Below the pieces are notes generated by a model. That model ran no database searches, was not told the DNA's origin, and saw only the letters and a list, made by a program, of their open reading frames with translations. A program made the position numbers and the translations under genes. From positions 1-64,000 of the forward strand of contig MCFH01000047.1 of the NCBI GenBank assembly GCA_002104945.1: a stretch of DNA of 64,000 bases, in the 5' to 3' direction. This DNA comes from Piromyces finnis. Its lineage: Eukaryota; Neocallimastigomycota; Neocallimastigomycetes; Neocallimastigales; Neocallimastigaceae. Below are positions 1 through 11,913 of the stretch, piece after piece (the stretch's first letter is position 1; every line of letters begins with the position of its first letter).

Positions 1-1062
1 TTTTTATCTTATTCCTATGCATTAATCATTGAACAAAGTAAATTGTAAAAAAAAAAAAAAAAGGCAAATAAATAGACAAGTAAATAAACAAAAAAACTGA
101 GATAAATAAATAAAAAAAAAAAGATTTATTATTAGAGTAAAAATCTTAACCTTTTAATTGTTTCTTATTAAAAGAAAAAAAAAATTGGTTTTCAATTTAT
201 ATATAATTTTTAAATTAAACTCAAAGTATTAATGTGGTTTTTTTTTTTTTTTTTTTTTTGAATAATCTATATATAAATCTTATATAATTGTGATGAAGTT
301 TATGTATGAGTAAATATTTCTTTTTTTTAGAAAAAATACAATCAACATTTTTTTTTTTTTTTTTTTAATATTGGAATTTAAACATACAAAAAAATAAATA
401 AAAAATTAAAAATTATAATAAAAATAAATACATAATAATAGCTCATATTCACACTATAAAATTTAGACACTTATTTTTAAATGTAATTCGTGTTATTATA
501 ATATTTATTATAATTATGTTGTTATGCTTGGTAATAAAACGGAAAAAAAAAAAAAAGTATATTGTTTAAATAAATTTGGATACTATAACTAATATTAAAA
601 AAAAAAAAAATAAATACTTTATGAAATGATTTTATATAAAAAAAGAAATAAAATGAAAACAATAAAAAATAAAAAAGGATAAATAATAATAAACAAATAA
701 TAATAATAAAAAAAAAAATGAAGAAAAAAAAAAGATTCAATGATTAATAATTTATAAGGGTTAAAGAAAAATAATATATGTATTAAAGACTTAATATATA
801 AATGGGATTTTGTGTATTATTTATAAAATTAAAATATTATCATTCCTTTTTTTTTTATCCTTATTATTTTTAATATAATATTATATCCTATAAACTACTA
901 TTAACACTGGTTTTAATGCTAATTCAGTTAATTTTATACCTATTGAAACTATTAATTATATATATATATTATATATTTAAAGGTTGATGATTTAGTATAA
1001 ATCCTAGATTTTTGGCCATTTTAGCCAGACTTTTAGCCAGGAAATTGGAAGTAACTTTGATC

Positions 1063-1098
<36 letters not shown>

Positions 1099-1104
1099 AA
1101 GAAA
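1..1104. other. Noncoding AT-rich stretch downstream of SRC1
   Basis: The stretch is dominated by A and T homopolymers and short AT repeats, including a T tract of about 27 at 1068-1094. A slightly GC-richer patch at about 1010-1045 holds two copies of TTTTAGCCAG. I see no credible gene. The open frames here are homopolymer artefacts. Confidence 0.7.
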
Positions 1105-4100
1105 TTAAATAGTTGGATAAAGTAATGAGGCTCCGGATTTTCTTCTCTTGATACTAGCTCTGGAGGTTTCATTTAATTCATTACCTTCTTCTTTTTCAAT
1201 AATTTGACTTTTATTAAAAATTGAAATTTTACTAATTTGATCTTTAATTGAAGAAGTATCAGCTTCCTTACCATCTTCATTAAAAGTCATATAACTTTCA
1301 TTACTATTACCTTCTACATTGCTAATAGCACTAATGTCACCAGCAAATTGTTGAGAAATAAAAGAACGGCTACTAGAACCACCTAATGAGAGACGACTGT
1401 TATTGGCAACTTTTGGATAATAAGTAGTTACTTGTTTATTTATGGTATTTGGTGACTTTCTACGATTATTAAGTGCTGGATTACCAATCCATTCCCAACA
1501 ACGATGACTTTCGCGTTTAACAAGTGCATTAGATTCTAAAACATTACTATTAGCACGAACTTTTTCATAAACCTTTTTCCAAATTAAGGCTCTTTCCTTA
1601 GAATTATGGAATACCCAGTAGTGAGTCGTACTACCGTCATCGTTGATAATTTCAACACAATCACCTTCTGGAACATCTTTATCTTTTACACTAATTATAA
1701 CAGGTAATAAAATATCGTAGAGTTGAGCAACAGAAACATTTGGAGATGGGAAATGTAATGGATCTTCTTTATGTTGGTATTCAGATTCTTGTAAAAGCCA
1801 GATGACTTCTTCACAAATACTGTTAATAATGTTATTGCGTCTAGTTTTTCTTTTGACAATAAAAGTAATGATGCCAGCTATGTTAGTTAATATTATTATA
1901 CCTAATCCGTACATCCAGTAACGCTCAATTATATTTTGAACATTATTACAAATATAACGTTCCATGAACCACTTAAAACGGCATTTAAGTGAATGAACTG
2001 GCTTTTCTGAGGTTACAAATAAACCTTCATGAATTGGATATTGGGCATTATCATTTTCGACTTGAATAACGTTACCCTTTTCTGGAATATATTTAATTAA
2101 GCTAAAAGTATCACAGAAGAATGAGTCATCCTTGATTTCTGTAGTTTTCCATTTTCTTCTACTTCCTTCACATAATTTTTTAAGAGCTTCATAATCGTAC
2201 ATCTTTAATTTTGCTACCATAAAGTTCCATAATGATTCAAAACGTTCTTTTCTAATTTGATTACCTATTTCTTCCTTTAAGAGTGAGTGAAGTATGCTTT
2301 CAGAAATACCTGATTGTTGAGTCTTTGGTTGTACTTTTTTACCATCAACTATTTCCATGTCTTTTTGACATTCAATTTCACCAAGTTGTTTTTTAATAAT
2401 ATCAATGGAAATTTTCATTAAACTGTTAACATTTTGTAAAAGACGATCATAATTACGTTTTTTTTCAAAATCGAATCCACAAACAGGTTGATTTAATGGG
2501 AAAATAAGATATTTATTTGGAATAAAATTACTAATGAGTCTGGATTGTAATTTGTCAGTATTTTTTTTACAAGCAATAACACGACCTTCATTTTCATTAC
2601 AAATAGCATTTTTTGGACAATTTAAGCATTTTGGAAGATAATGATAGAATGGACTATATCTTAAAATACTGTTTTCTGGAAGTTTGTCTAAGTAAGTCAT
2701 TTCACTTCGGGTTAATTTTTCAAGATTACAAAATCCATTGAAACCACCAGTATGAATATGCCATTCACAGAATAACCCAATAGATAAAACCATTAAGAAA
2801 CCAAACAAACCAGCTAAAATATTAACAAGAGAGCATCTTTTACATTCATTTGGAATAACTTCTACTGCTTCATTTTCATTTTCTTCGGATATTTCATTAT
2901 CATATAAATTTCCAATAACATTACTGCTTGATTTATCATATGACCCTTGATTTAATAAAGCATCATCATAAAGAATAGTGTCGTGACTAGATTGAATTGG
3001 TGACATATCATAGGAAATATTAATTTTTGGCTTATCATTAAAACTAGTATTTAATGGAGAATAATCTGAATTTTCTGCTTTTTTTGATTTAGAGAATGAA
3101 GTATTACTTTTATTGTAAGAGAATGAATAAGAATATGGCTTTCCTAATCTATTAGAATTAGTAAATGAATTATTACTTTTGTTGTATGAGAAGGACTGAG
3201 ATTGTGGTTTTTCTAGTCTATTGGATCTACTGAAAGAATTATTAACTTTTTCATATGAAAAAGATGAAGAACCATTAAGAGATGATTTTGGCTTTTCTGA
3301 TTTACTGACTTTATTAAGTGGACTATTTTCATTCATAGCTTGAACATAATTAATATTATCTAATGGTGGTACTGAAATACTAGAATCTGATGTAGAAATT
3401 GGTACTGATTGTTCTTGATAACTACCTTCAGAGAAGTTAATATTAGATGAATCAATAGAATCTCTTTCTAAATCAGCCATTTCTTCATCGTTTATTACGT
3501 CATCCTCTTCAGATACTGAAATGGATGGACTATTACTTTGATAAACGTAATCACCATCTTCTTCATCGTCATTCTCTTCAGCAAAAACAATATTTGCATT
3601 TGGAATTTTTGAGGAACTTGAGGTGAAAGATGGTGGACTTGTTATTTCCATACTATTATTACGGCTGTCGAATTTTTGGAAAATATTACTGGTATTAGAA
3701 TTAATAGGTGATTTTTTTGAAGCCTTTTCATCATGCTTTCTCTTTTTTGGTGATGGTTCTTCATCATCATCAACTTTTGTTTTTTTAATTTCAACACTTT
3801 GATTATTATCTTCATTAAACTTTTGTCTAGCTCTTTTAACATTTCCTGTTTGAATTCCACTTTGTTCTTTGCTATATGATTTTTCATATGTACTATTGAG
3901 TTCATGTTCTTCATTTAATTTATTTATAGTATTTTGTATTAATGGTTTCTTTTCTTTACTATCTTCTTTTACTATTTCTGAAGTCTTTTCTTTTGTCTTC
4001 TTTGGGGATTCTTCATATTTAATTTTTATCTCGTTCATTCCAAAACTAACTCTTTTGTTTTTAATTTCTTTTGCTGGTGATTCAGATTTTCCACGTACAG

Positions 4101-4380
4101 CATTTGGTAAATTTAAAGATTCTGAATTTACATTAATGTCTGATTTTCTTGGTCTACCTGGTTTTTTTTTTTCTTGTTCTGATATGTTTAATTTTTTAAG
4201 TATAGTTTCTCTATTTTCAGTAATCACATTATTAAATAATTTAATAAATACTCTTTTTGGTTGGTTTGGTGCTGGAACGTTTTCAATATCATGATCTTTT
4301 AAAATAGATCTAAGTTGAGGAATAGTTAATGAATTTGGATCAAAGTTTTTTTTTAAATAATCCGGTATGGCTCCTGACAT
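1105..4380 (-). CDS. SRC1: SRC1/MAN1-type inner nuclear membrane protein (HeH + MSC domains)
   Basis: A single uninterrupted 1091-residue frame. Residues 1-60 resemble the HeH/LEM-like helix-extension-helix fold of fungal Src1/Heh proteins (PDYLKKNFDPNSLTIPQLRS). A long charged, Ser/Asn-rich linker follows, with a basic NLS-like patch near residue 213 (SPKKRKHDEKASKK). Membrane segments lie at about 515-540 (ILAGLFGFLMVLSIGLFC) and 822-845 (GLGIIILTNIAGIITFIV). Between them is a Cys-containing lumenal region (CLNCPKNAIC). After the second segment comes a winged-helix-like MAN1-Src1 C-terminal domain (VAQLYDILLPVI, then HYWVFHNSKERALIWKKVYEKV). Proteins of this family sit in the inner nuclear membrane and bind chromatin and nuclear pore components. 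The start is the first ATG of the frame and leads straight into the HeH domain. Lack of introns is unusual among the neighbours. Family assignment is firm; Heh1 versus Heh2 type is not resolved. Confidence 0.85.
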   Translation of the reverse strand: MSGAIPDYLKKNFDPNSLTIPQLRSILKDHDIENVPAPNQPKRVFIKLFNNVITENRETILKKLNISEQEKKKPGRPRKSDINVNSESLNLPNAVRGKSESPAKEIKNKRVSFGMNEIKIKYEESPKKTKEKTSEIVKEDSKEKKPLIQNTINKLNEEHELNSTYEKSYSKEQSGIQTGNVKRARQKFNEDNNQSVEIKKTKVDDDEEPSPKKRKHDEKASKKSPINSNTSNIFQKFDSRNNSMEITSPPSFTSSSSKIPNANIVFAEENDDEEDGDYVYQSNSPSISVSEEDDVINDEEMADLERDSIDSSNINFSEGSYQEQSVPISTSDSSISVPPLDNINYVQAMNENSPLNKVSKSEKPKSSLNGSSSFSYEKVNNSFSRSNRLEKPQSQSFSYNKSNNSFTNSNRLGKPYSYSFSYNKSNTSFSKSKKAENSDYSPLNTSFNDKPKINISYDMSPIQSSHDTILYDDALLNQGSYDKSSSNVIGNLYDNEISEENENEAVEVIPNECKRCSLVNILAGLFGFLMVLSIGLFCEWHIHTGGFNGFCNLEKLTRSEMTYLDKLPENSILRYSPFYHYLPKCLNCPKNAICNENEGRVIACKKNTDKLQSRLISNFIPNKYLIFPLNQPVCGFDFEKKRNYDRLLQNVNSLMKISIDIIKKQLGEIECQKDMEIVDGKKVQPKTQQSGISESILHSLLKEEIGNQIRKERFESLWNFMVAKLKMYDYEALKKLCEGSRRKWKTTEIKDDSFFCDTFSLIKYIPEKGNVIQVENDNAQYPIHEGLFVTSEKPVHSLKCRFKWFMERYICNNVQNIIERYWMYGLGIIILTNIAGIITFIVKRKTRRNNIINSICEEVIWLLQESEYQHKEDPLHFPSPNVSVAQLYDILLPVIISVKDKDVPEGDCVEIINDDGSTTHYWVFHNSKERALIWKKVYEKVRANSNVLESNALVKRESHRCWEWIGNPALNNRRKSPNTINKQVTTYYPKVANNSRLSLGGSSSRSFISQQFAGDISAISNVEGNSNESYMTFNEDGKEADTSSIKDQISKISIFNKSQIIEKEEGNELNETSRASIKRRKSGASLLYPTI
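3085..3272 (-). repeat. Three imperfect ~25-residue repeats inside SRC1
   Basis: The linker of the SRC1 protein carries three consecutive units built on SFSYxKxNxSF, each followed by S/N-rich and KP/KK residues: SFSYEKVNNSF, SFSYNKSNNSF and SFSYNKSNTSF. The match is visible at both DNA and protein level, so this is a recent internal duplication in a disordered region. Confidence 0.75.
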
Positions 4381-5458
4381 TTTTAAATAAATATAGATTT
4401 ATTTACTATTATTATTTTTTTTAATTTATTTAACTTTTTATTATATAATATTTTATTAATAACAATAATAGTATAATAGTTGTTTTTTAGTCTAGACTTT
4501 TAATATAATTATAAAATATTATAAAGTTAATTTTTTTTCAAAAAAAAAAAGTTAATATTTTATGTAAAAAATGAAAGAAAGATTTTTATAAATTATTATC
4601 CTATTTTCATTAATAAATTTTCTGATATATTAATACTAAAAATCTTAAGCCGTTTTATAACAAATAAGATTTTTAAATAAAAAATAATATTAAATTAAAT
4701 TTATTATTAAAAATGATACAAATTTTTGAATATAATTATGTAATCACTAATGTATACATTAAATATTATTAAATAAAAAAGTACTGATCTTTAATATTTA
4801 TATTATTTTTAATTAATAAATATTTAAAAATAAAAAATTATTTGTAGTATCAAATTTAAAATAATTAGATATTTTAAATTAAAAAAAATTAAGGTTTATA
4901 AACATCTTCTTTTTATTTTAAAGTTGTACAATAATATTTATTAAATATAAAACAATATAGAACATGGTATGAAATTGAAATAAATATTATTTTATAATTT
5001 AATAGACTTATGTGTTTATAAATACACATAATTTGAAAAAATATAAAAGTTTCCATTTTTGTATACTAATATATGTACTCATTATTATTATTTTCAAGAA
5101 AATTATTTTTTTTATTTTTATATTTATATTCTAAAAGTATGTTATTTAAGAATTCATAATATAGTTTATACTTCACTATATATTTAACATCTATTACATA
5201 ACTTTAATAAAAAATAATTTTGAAAAATCAATAATATTAAATATAGTATAATATAGTGATTATAGTTATTCATATCATTATTATAATAAGACTTTAAATT
5301 TTTTATATGCCATATTTTTATTTTCGCAATGGAATTATAATTTTTTTTTTATTAATATTAGGTTTTTATTTACTATTTTTTTATTTTATTTTTTTTTTTA
5401 ATGACATTATATTATTTATTTATTTATTTAGCTTTCTTTCTAGTTTATTAATGTATTT
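4381..5458. other. Intergenic, nothing recognised
   Basis: Upstream of SRC1 and downstream of the ankyrin gene. AT-rich, with no frame of coding character on either strand. Confidence 0.7.
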
Positions 5459-7612
5459 CTATTTTGATTGAAGATAAAAATATATACTATAATTATTGTT
5501 ACCGACAGCCAAGGAAGCAGCTGTAGCTCCCTCATTTGTAGTAATTTTTGTATTTGCACCATGTTCAACTAAATATTTTACTACTTCTACATAATTTTTA
5601 ATAGCAGCAGTCATTAATGCTGTATAGCCTTCATTATTTTTAATATTAACCATTGCATCATGCTTTATTAAATAATGAATCATAGACATATGTTCTTGAT
5701 CTACTGCATACATTAATGCTGTTATACCATAAATATTACATTCATTAACATCAGCACCTTTATCTATTAAATATCTCAATATAGATTCTAATCCATGTTG
5801 AGCTGCTAGTATTAGAGCTGTATTACCATCATAGTTTCTATCATTAATATTTACATTAAATTCTTCTATTAAAAGTTTAATAATTTCTTCTTGGGCATAT
5901 TGTGTAGCTACTAAAAGAGCCGTATCTCCATCACTATTTCTATCTTCGATATTTGCACCATTTTTAATTAATGCTTTTATGAGTTCTTTGTGGCCCATTT
6001 TTATTGCTTCAAGAAGAAGAAATGAACCTTGATTATTTTTTTCATTTAAATTTGCTTTATTATTAATCAGTAATTCAAAAAGTTCTGGATGACAATCATA
6101 AGACGTAACAATTAACGCAGTTTCTCCTTCAATATTTTTTATATTGACATCAGCACCTTTTTCTATAAGGAGTTTGACAATTTTAGTATATCCATATTTA
6201 GATGCTTCAATTATAGCAGTATTGTGTTCTTTATTCATTTGATTAACATTAGCTCCTTTTTCTATTAAGAGAGCAACAATGTCAATATGCCCATTTTTTG
6301 CTGCTAATAATAAAGGTGTATCTTCTTTTTGATTACTTTCATTTACATCAATTCCATGTTGTTCTAAAATAAATCTCACGGTATCCAAATGTCCTTGTTG
6401 ACATGCATACATTAATGCTGTATTTCCTTGGTTATTTTTACTTTTTAGATCCACTGATTTATCAATTACAAGTCGTTTTATAATATTCAAAATACCATGA
6501 TAAGCCATCATCATAATCAATGTGTCACCATTGTTTCTTGTAACATTAATATCAACATCACTATCTATTAAATAATTTATTATTTCTTCATGTGCATTTT
6601 CAGAAGCCTCAATTAGTAAGCAGTTACCATAGCAGTCTTTATCATTTACGTTAGCTCCTTTTGATATTAAATATTGTACTAAATTAAGATTTCCACTTTG
6701 AGCTGCAAAAGTTAATGCAGTAAAACCTTTACTGTTTTTAGCATGAATATTAGCATTATGTTCTATTAAGTAATAAACAATTTCTTCATTATTATTTATA
6801 ATGGCATACATTAACGCAGAATAACTAAGGATATCACAATCATTAACATTTGCATCATTTTCTACTAAGCATTTCAAAATATCAAAATAACCTTTTTCCG
6901 TTGCAAATAATAGCGCTGTTTTATTATTATTTATATCTCTTATTTGAATATTTGCTTTTTTTGATATTAAATATTCTACAATTTCTTTGTTTCCCTGAAA
7001 TATGGCTTGCATTAAAGCAGTATGTCCTTGAATATCCTGATCATCAATATTAGCACCGTGTTCAACTAAATATCTTACTACATTTTTATTTGAATTATAT
7101 GCAGCAAGCATTAATGCAGAAGTGCCTTCTTTATCTTTTAAATTTATCTCTGCACCTTTTTCTATTAAGTATGTGACTATATCAATATATCCATAAGAAG
7201 AAGCTAACATTAATGCTGTGGTATCTTTATAATTTCCTTCTTCTACTTTAATTAAGTTTTTTACAAATTTATTATAAAAAACATCTTGTAAAATATTTGT
7301 TTTATAAATACTCTCCAAATTTAAATAGGCACCATTTTCTACTAAATATTCGATAATTGGAAGATTTCCTGTACGCGCCGAAAACATTAAAGCTGTCCAA
7401 CCATTATTATCAATTTCATTAATATTAATACCACGATTAATTAAAAATTGAACAATTTCCAAATTTCCGCTTTGACAAGCATACATTAATGAATTCCATC
7501 CCAATTCATCCTTTACATTAATATTTGAACCATTATCTATTAATTGTTTTATTATTTTATAATTTCCATTTTGGGAAGCAATAATTAAACTTTGTTCCGA
7601 GGAATTTGTCAT
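5459..7612 (-). CDS. Ankyrin-repeat protein, 717 aa, intronless
   Basis: Almost the whole protein is a run of about 20 ankyrin repeats of roughly 33 residues, each with the signature G.TALM.AA..G....V.YLI..GA.(I/V)N (for example GNTALMYACQQGHLDTVRFI). The repeats start within the first 15 residues and end at about 710, so there is no room for another domain, signal peptide or membrane segment. Such proteins are protein-binding scaffolds; the partner cannot be told from sequence. The start is the first in-frame ATG, two codons before NSSEQSLIIASQNG, which already reads as half a repeat. The gene has no introns while most neighbours have several. A T tract of about 29 lies some 65 bases upstream of the start. 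Confidence 0.85.
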   Translation of the reverse strand: MTNSSEQSLIIASQNGNYKIIKQLIDNGSNINVKDELGWNSLMYACQSGNLEIVQFLINRGININEIDNNGWTALMFSARTGNLPIIEYLVENGAYLNLESIYKTNILQDVFYNKFVKNLIKVEEGNYKDTTALMLASSYGYIDIVTYLIEKGAEINLKDKEGTSALMLAAYNSNKNVVRYLVEHGANIDDQDIQGHTALMQAIFQGNKEIVEYLISKKANIQIRDINNNKTALLFATEKGYFDILKCLVENDANVNDCDILSYSALMYAIINNNEEIVYYLIEHNANIHAKNSKGFTALTFAAQSGNLNLVQYLISKGANVNDKDCYGNCLLIEASENAHEEIINYLIDSDVDINVTRNNGDTLIMMMAYHGILNIIKRLVIDKSVDLKSKNNQGNTALMYACQQGHLDTVRFILEQHGIDVNESNQKEDTPLLLAAKNGHIDIVALLIEKGANVNQMNKEHNTAIIEASKYGYTKIVKLLIEKGADVNIKNIEGETALIVTSYDCHPELFELLINNKANLNEKNNQGSFLLLEAIKMGHKELIKALIKNGANIEDRNSDGDTALLVATQYAQEEIIKLLIEEFNVNINDRNYDGNTALILAAQHGLESILRYLIDKGADVNECNIYGITALMYAVDQEHMSMIHYLIKHDAMVNIKNNEGYTALMTAAIKNYVEVVKYLVEHGANTKITTNEGATAASLAVGNNNYSIYFYLQSK

Positions 7613-7674
7613 TTTTTTCTAAAAATTTTATTATTTACTTTAACAATTTATAAATTGAGTAAATAGTAACAATG

Positions 7675-7710
<36 letters not shown>

Positions 7711-8056
7711 AAAACGTCAAATAAATTTAAATAAAAAAGTTTATAATATGCCAACTTTTCTTATATAAAAATATTATTTACATAGAAGCAATTATATATT
7801 TATAAATATATATTAAATACAATTTTATGGTTATATTAGTATTTTAATTCAATAATCAATTTACATTTAAAACTTTTGATATTATAATTTATAAATATTC
7901 ATGTTAATTAATTTAATGTAAATATTATTATGAATTTTTTGTTTATAATTATATAATTTTTATAAAAATTAAAAATAATTAAGGTGATTTTGGATATAAC
8001 TGCTATATGAAAAATTGTATAGAATTATTTTTGTTATTTCTTCTTTTTTTCCTTTA

Positions 8057-8089
<33 letters not shown>

Positions 8090-9945
8090 TTTGGTATACT
8101 ATGATTACTATAAATTTAATGTGACTTTATATAAACAAATTGAAATTTAATATGTATTCATATTGATTATTATTTATATTGGTATAATTATTTAATTTTA
8201 TTATTTATAATTTTTTTTTGTTTTATTTTATTATTTATGATTTTTAATTTTTATTATTAGGTTTTATTATATATTTTTTTTTTATTATACTCTTAAAATG
8301 TAATTATTGGTTGTTATGTAATTAATGAGTATAAATTTAAATATAGGATAAATTATAAATATTTATTTATTATTTATTCATTCATTTATTAAATGATGAA
8401 AAATTAAAAAATCATTCATGTTATTACTATGAATAATGAAAATATATTATTCAATTTGCTATTAAATGTATGAATGAATGTTTACTTAGCCTTACTACAT
8501 ACAACTTAATAAAATCGACATTAAATTGTCGAAGAACAATCAATTTTGATATTTAATTGTCGATGTTTAAGTATTTTTATACGTACTTTAACATATTATA
8601 TTTATTATTGAATGATATCAAAATAATGTAAAATATTTAACATTATAAATTATAACAACATTTGCCTTATACAATAATCCTTTTAGTTGAGCAAACAATA
8701 AATTAACATAATTGACATTGATCAATTAATAAAACCAATATAATTAATACGTGTTTAATAAACTTTTAAAACTTACTAATCTAGTTTTGATATATTATGT
8801 ATATTCGTTATATATTTAGTATAACAAATAAATCAAAATAAATACGATGAAATCTGATACTAAAATATAAACATAAAACATAAATATTGAAATAAAACTT
8901 ATCCGAAAATATTTAATAGCTACTGCTTAATTACAAAATATATATTTGAAAGAGAAAGTTATTATGTATTATCAAGCATAAATATTGGTACTACATAATA
9001 TTCAAAAGAAATGAATAATGTATAATTAACATATTCTACCTAAACAATTACATAATACTAAATTTAAAGGAATGCTAGAATATGTAAAATAAAATTGAAC
9101 ATTAAGTTAAATATTTAATCTTATTGTTCATTTTATTATCATAACCTTATTAAGCAACATTTATTATAAATAAAACTAAAATTTTCCCAATTTTTGCATA
9201 TAACTTTTATCAAAAAATTATATTAATAATGTTAACATAATCACAAAATCTATATTAATACTTTTAACAATAATTAATAAATTAAGTGTTAATAATTTTT
9301 CTTAATTATTAACCAACATTATAAATATAAAAAGAAAATTCATTAAGTTATTTTTATATTATAAATTATTATTTCCCCATTTTATTTTTTGTTTGTTTGT
9401 TTTTAATTATTATTATTTTATAAGTTTATAAATTTTGATCCTTTTTTTTTTTTTTTTTTTTTTTTACATATTATTTTTAATTATTAAAAAAAAAGAAAAA
9501 AAAATATGTTTATTTTATTTTTATTTTATTTTTATTTTTTGAAAAAAAAAATTTTTTTTGATTTTTTTAAAAAAGATGATTTCGTGAGGCTAAAAAAAAT
9601 CCTTTTCTTTTTCCATTTAGAATAAAAGAAAGAGGTGCTAATAAATTAACTAAAACATAGCATGATGGTAATGATATATGCAGATGAATAAATAATATTT
9701 TTTTTCTCTTATTCTACTTTATACTATATATCATTCTGATTTTCAATTAATTAAAACCATCATATGAAGTATTAATAATAATATATTTTAATTAGTTTTT
9801 TTCTATCAATAAATCAATAATTTCATGATATAAAATTTTATTTATATACTATTAAAATAAAATATGTATTTTTTAATATTATTACTGTAATTATTATAAA
9901 TAGAAAAAAATTGTTTATATTTTAAGATAAATTTCTGTTAGAAAC
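7613..9945. other. 2.3-kb intergenic region with microsatellites
   Basis: Contains a T tract at about 7678-7706, an (ATT)n run at about 8057-8091, and a patch at about 8510-8570 with related copies of TCGACA(A/T)TTAA and its complement. Weak ankyrin-like wording can be read on the minus strand near 8650-8700 but is interrupted by stops. No gene is supported. Confidence 0.6.
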
Positions 9946-11913
9946 TTAGTTGAATTTTAAGGTAGACTTTCCTTCTTCATGACCGTTGAAGAAAATTACC
10001 ATAAGAGCCATATCTTCTTCGACCTTTTTGTTGAAAGCCTTCTTCATAACGTGAGTGGCAGCGTTGTTCTTACCCTTATTTTGTTTGTATTCAGCAATGC
10101 AAGAAGCGATCTTTGATTCTCCCATTTGCTTAACAACTTCCTCAGAAGAAATACAAAGGAATCTGTCATCAGCTTTAACTTTAATAGACTTAACTTCTGG
10201 CATAGCAGTAATGTATGGTGGAGAAATGTTCATTCTGTCATATGGTTCTAAAAATTTCTTATCCATTGCAGAAAGATACTTTTCAATTTGAGTACGTTGA
10301 GTTTTATTCCATTTTAATAAACTGTCACCAAATGCTTTTTTTTAAGTAAGTAAAATATATATAAAATCATAAATATTACATTTTTTTAGATATATACCAT
10401 TATTACTATGTTATAATATATATATTTTGAAATTAGGATACATACATCTAGTTTCCTTGTAGATACCTAAGATTCTACCATCAACAAGAACCTTTTCTTT
10501 TGGGTGAGCAGCTCTTAAAAGAGCAGTTTCGTATTGATTTGATATATCGTGCTTAGCAAAGAGATTAATAACTTCCCAGTTACTCTTCTTTTCCTTACTA
10601 ACGAAGGCTTGAGAACTACCAATACTAGCAACGAAAACTTCATCCTTTTCAAGGAAAGCAACAGTACAAGAACAACCAGTTAAACTACTTGGGATAATTT
10701 CGAGAACCTTTTGTTGTTCATTTAATTTTAAGCTTTCTGGCTTCTTAATATTAGATATAGTGTTGAAAGCAAGGTTTACAAGATCTTCATCAAGTTCCAT
10801 AAAAGCTCTTTTGAAAGCATTAGTAATAATTTCCTTTCTGCTTGGTTTTTGCCACATCCATAATCTTTCAGCCTTTTCAGTTTCAACCTTTAATGCTTGT
10901 TTAAAGTATTCTGGTAAGAATTTGGCAACATTCTTGGCACATTGAGAACCACCATGACCTTTTGAATTATTTCATAATTTAAAAATTAAAAATTGTATTA
11001 AATTAATAGAATTGCTTTTTTTTATATTTGAATTTATATATTATGGATTATGGTAATTTTTGTTAATTAAATTTACTAGTTAATTAATTATTTTAAATAT
11101 TATTTTGACTAACTATTTTTCAAAATTATTTATTATGATTGCAACAAATTTTAAATGCTTATTTCATTAGTATTATATATTTAAATCCTGTTAATTATAT
11201 TTAATTAATAATTTTCAATTTAATTTTAGAATAATAAATGCTGAAAAATTGTTATAACATTCATTTTTTTATTTTGTTTATATAAGGTATAAAGTTTTTG
11301 ATTTCGATTTGATTTTTTTCTTTGCTTTATTGTTTATTTATTTTATTAATTTAAATACTTATTAAAGAAACTTACCATCAACAACACCAAATAAATAACT
11401 TCCATCAATTTCAGCAGCTAAGAAACCATCTTCAATTGGACTGTTGTGGGCAACAGTATCAACATCAACACGGTCGAAGATCTTATTTTTAACAAATAAA
11501 GAAGCTTCTTCCTTACTAATAAATTTATTTATAGCTTCTTCGGTACTTGGAATCTTAACAAGCTTTGGCTTCTTTTTGTAATCTTGGTATAAATAATAAC
11601 CACCAAGAGCTGCAAGAGTACCAGCACAAACACCTAAGCGAAGTTTAGAATTTTGTTTTGGAGCTTCGTAATTGTCATAGTAACTTTTTTGTTTTTCTTC
11701 CTTTGGTGGTTCTTGTGGTGGTGGGGTAACCTTTTCAATTGGTTTTTCTGGAGTTTCTGGAGTTTCTGGAGTTTCTGTTTTTTCAGATTCAGTAGTATAT
11801 AATCTATTGAATTTGTAAGAAACATTTAAACCAGTACGTAAAGCAACTGGTGCGAGTCTTGGAAGTGTAGTTTGACCTAATTTTTTAACACAAGTACTAA
11901 GACTTAAAGACAT
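9946..11913 (-). CDS. PP2C-family protein like pyruvate dehydrogenase phosphatase; probable pseudophosphatase
   Basis: Three exons (11376-11913, 10446-10958, 9946-10334) join in frame to 479 residues. The N terminus looks like an organelle presequence (basic, Ser/Thr/Arg-rich, RTGLNVSYKFNRLYTT), then a Pro/Glu/Thr linker with three TPE repeats, a membrane segment (RLGVCAGTLAALGGYYLYQD) and a PP2C domain. Conserved PP2C/PDP motifs are SPIED, GVVDGHGG (rebuilt exactly across intron 1) and GRILG..KETRSFGD (across intron 2). Two core motifs are degenerate. The usual GDSR reads GSSQ, and the DGLWD metal-site block is absent, the sequence going from RFLCIS directly to SEEVV. The final DD pair reads ED. 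Ptc5/PDP-type enzymes dephosphorylate pyruvate dehydrogenase in mitochondria, but anaerobic gut fungi have hydrogenosomes, so both substrate and activity are doubtful. Confidence 0.75.

Noticed and set aside
969-1172. Minus-strand frame with LAKSLAKMAKN text near the SRC1 stop
   Set aside because: It runs through a 27-base homopolymer, overlaps the SRC1 3' end out of frame, and has no homologue I recognise.
3642-3914. Minus-strand frame overlapping SRC1, and the plus-strand frame at 3869-4294
   Set aside because: Shadow frames of the SRC1 coding region. SRC1 has recognisable domains on both sides.
8510-8570. Clustered TCGACA/TGTCGA words as a possible CRISPR or binding-site array
   Set aside because: Only three degenerate copies with irregular spacing. 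No repeat-spacer structure, and the organism is eukaryotic.
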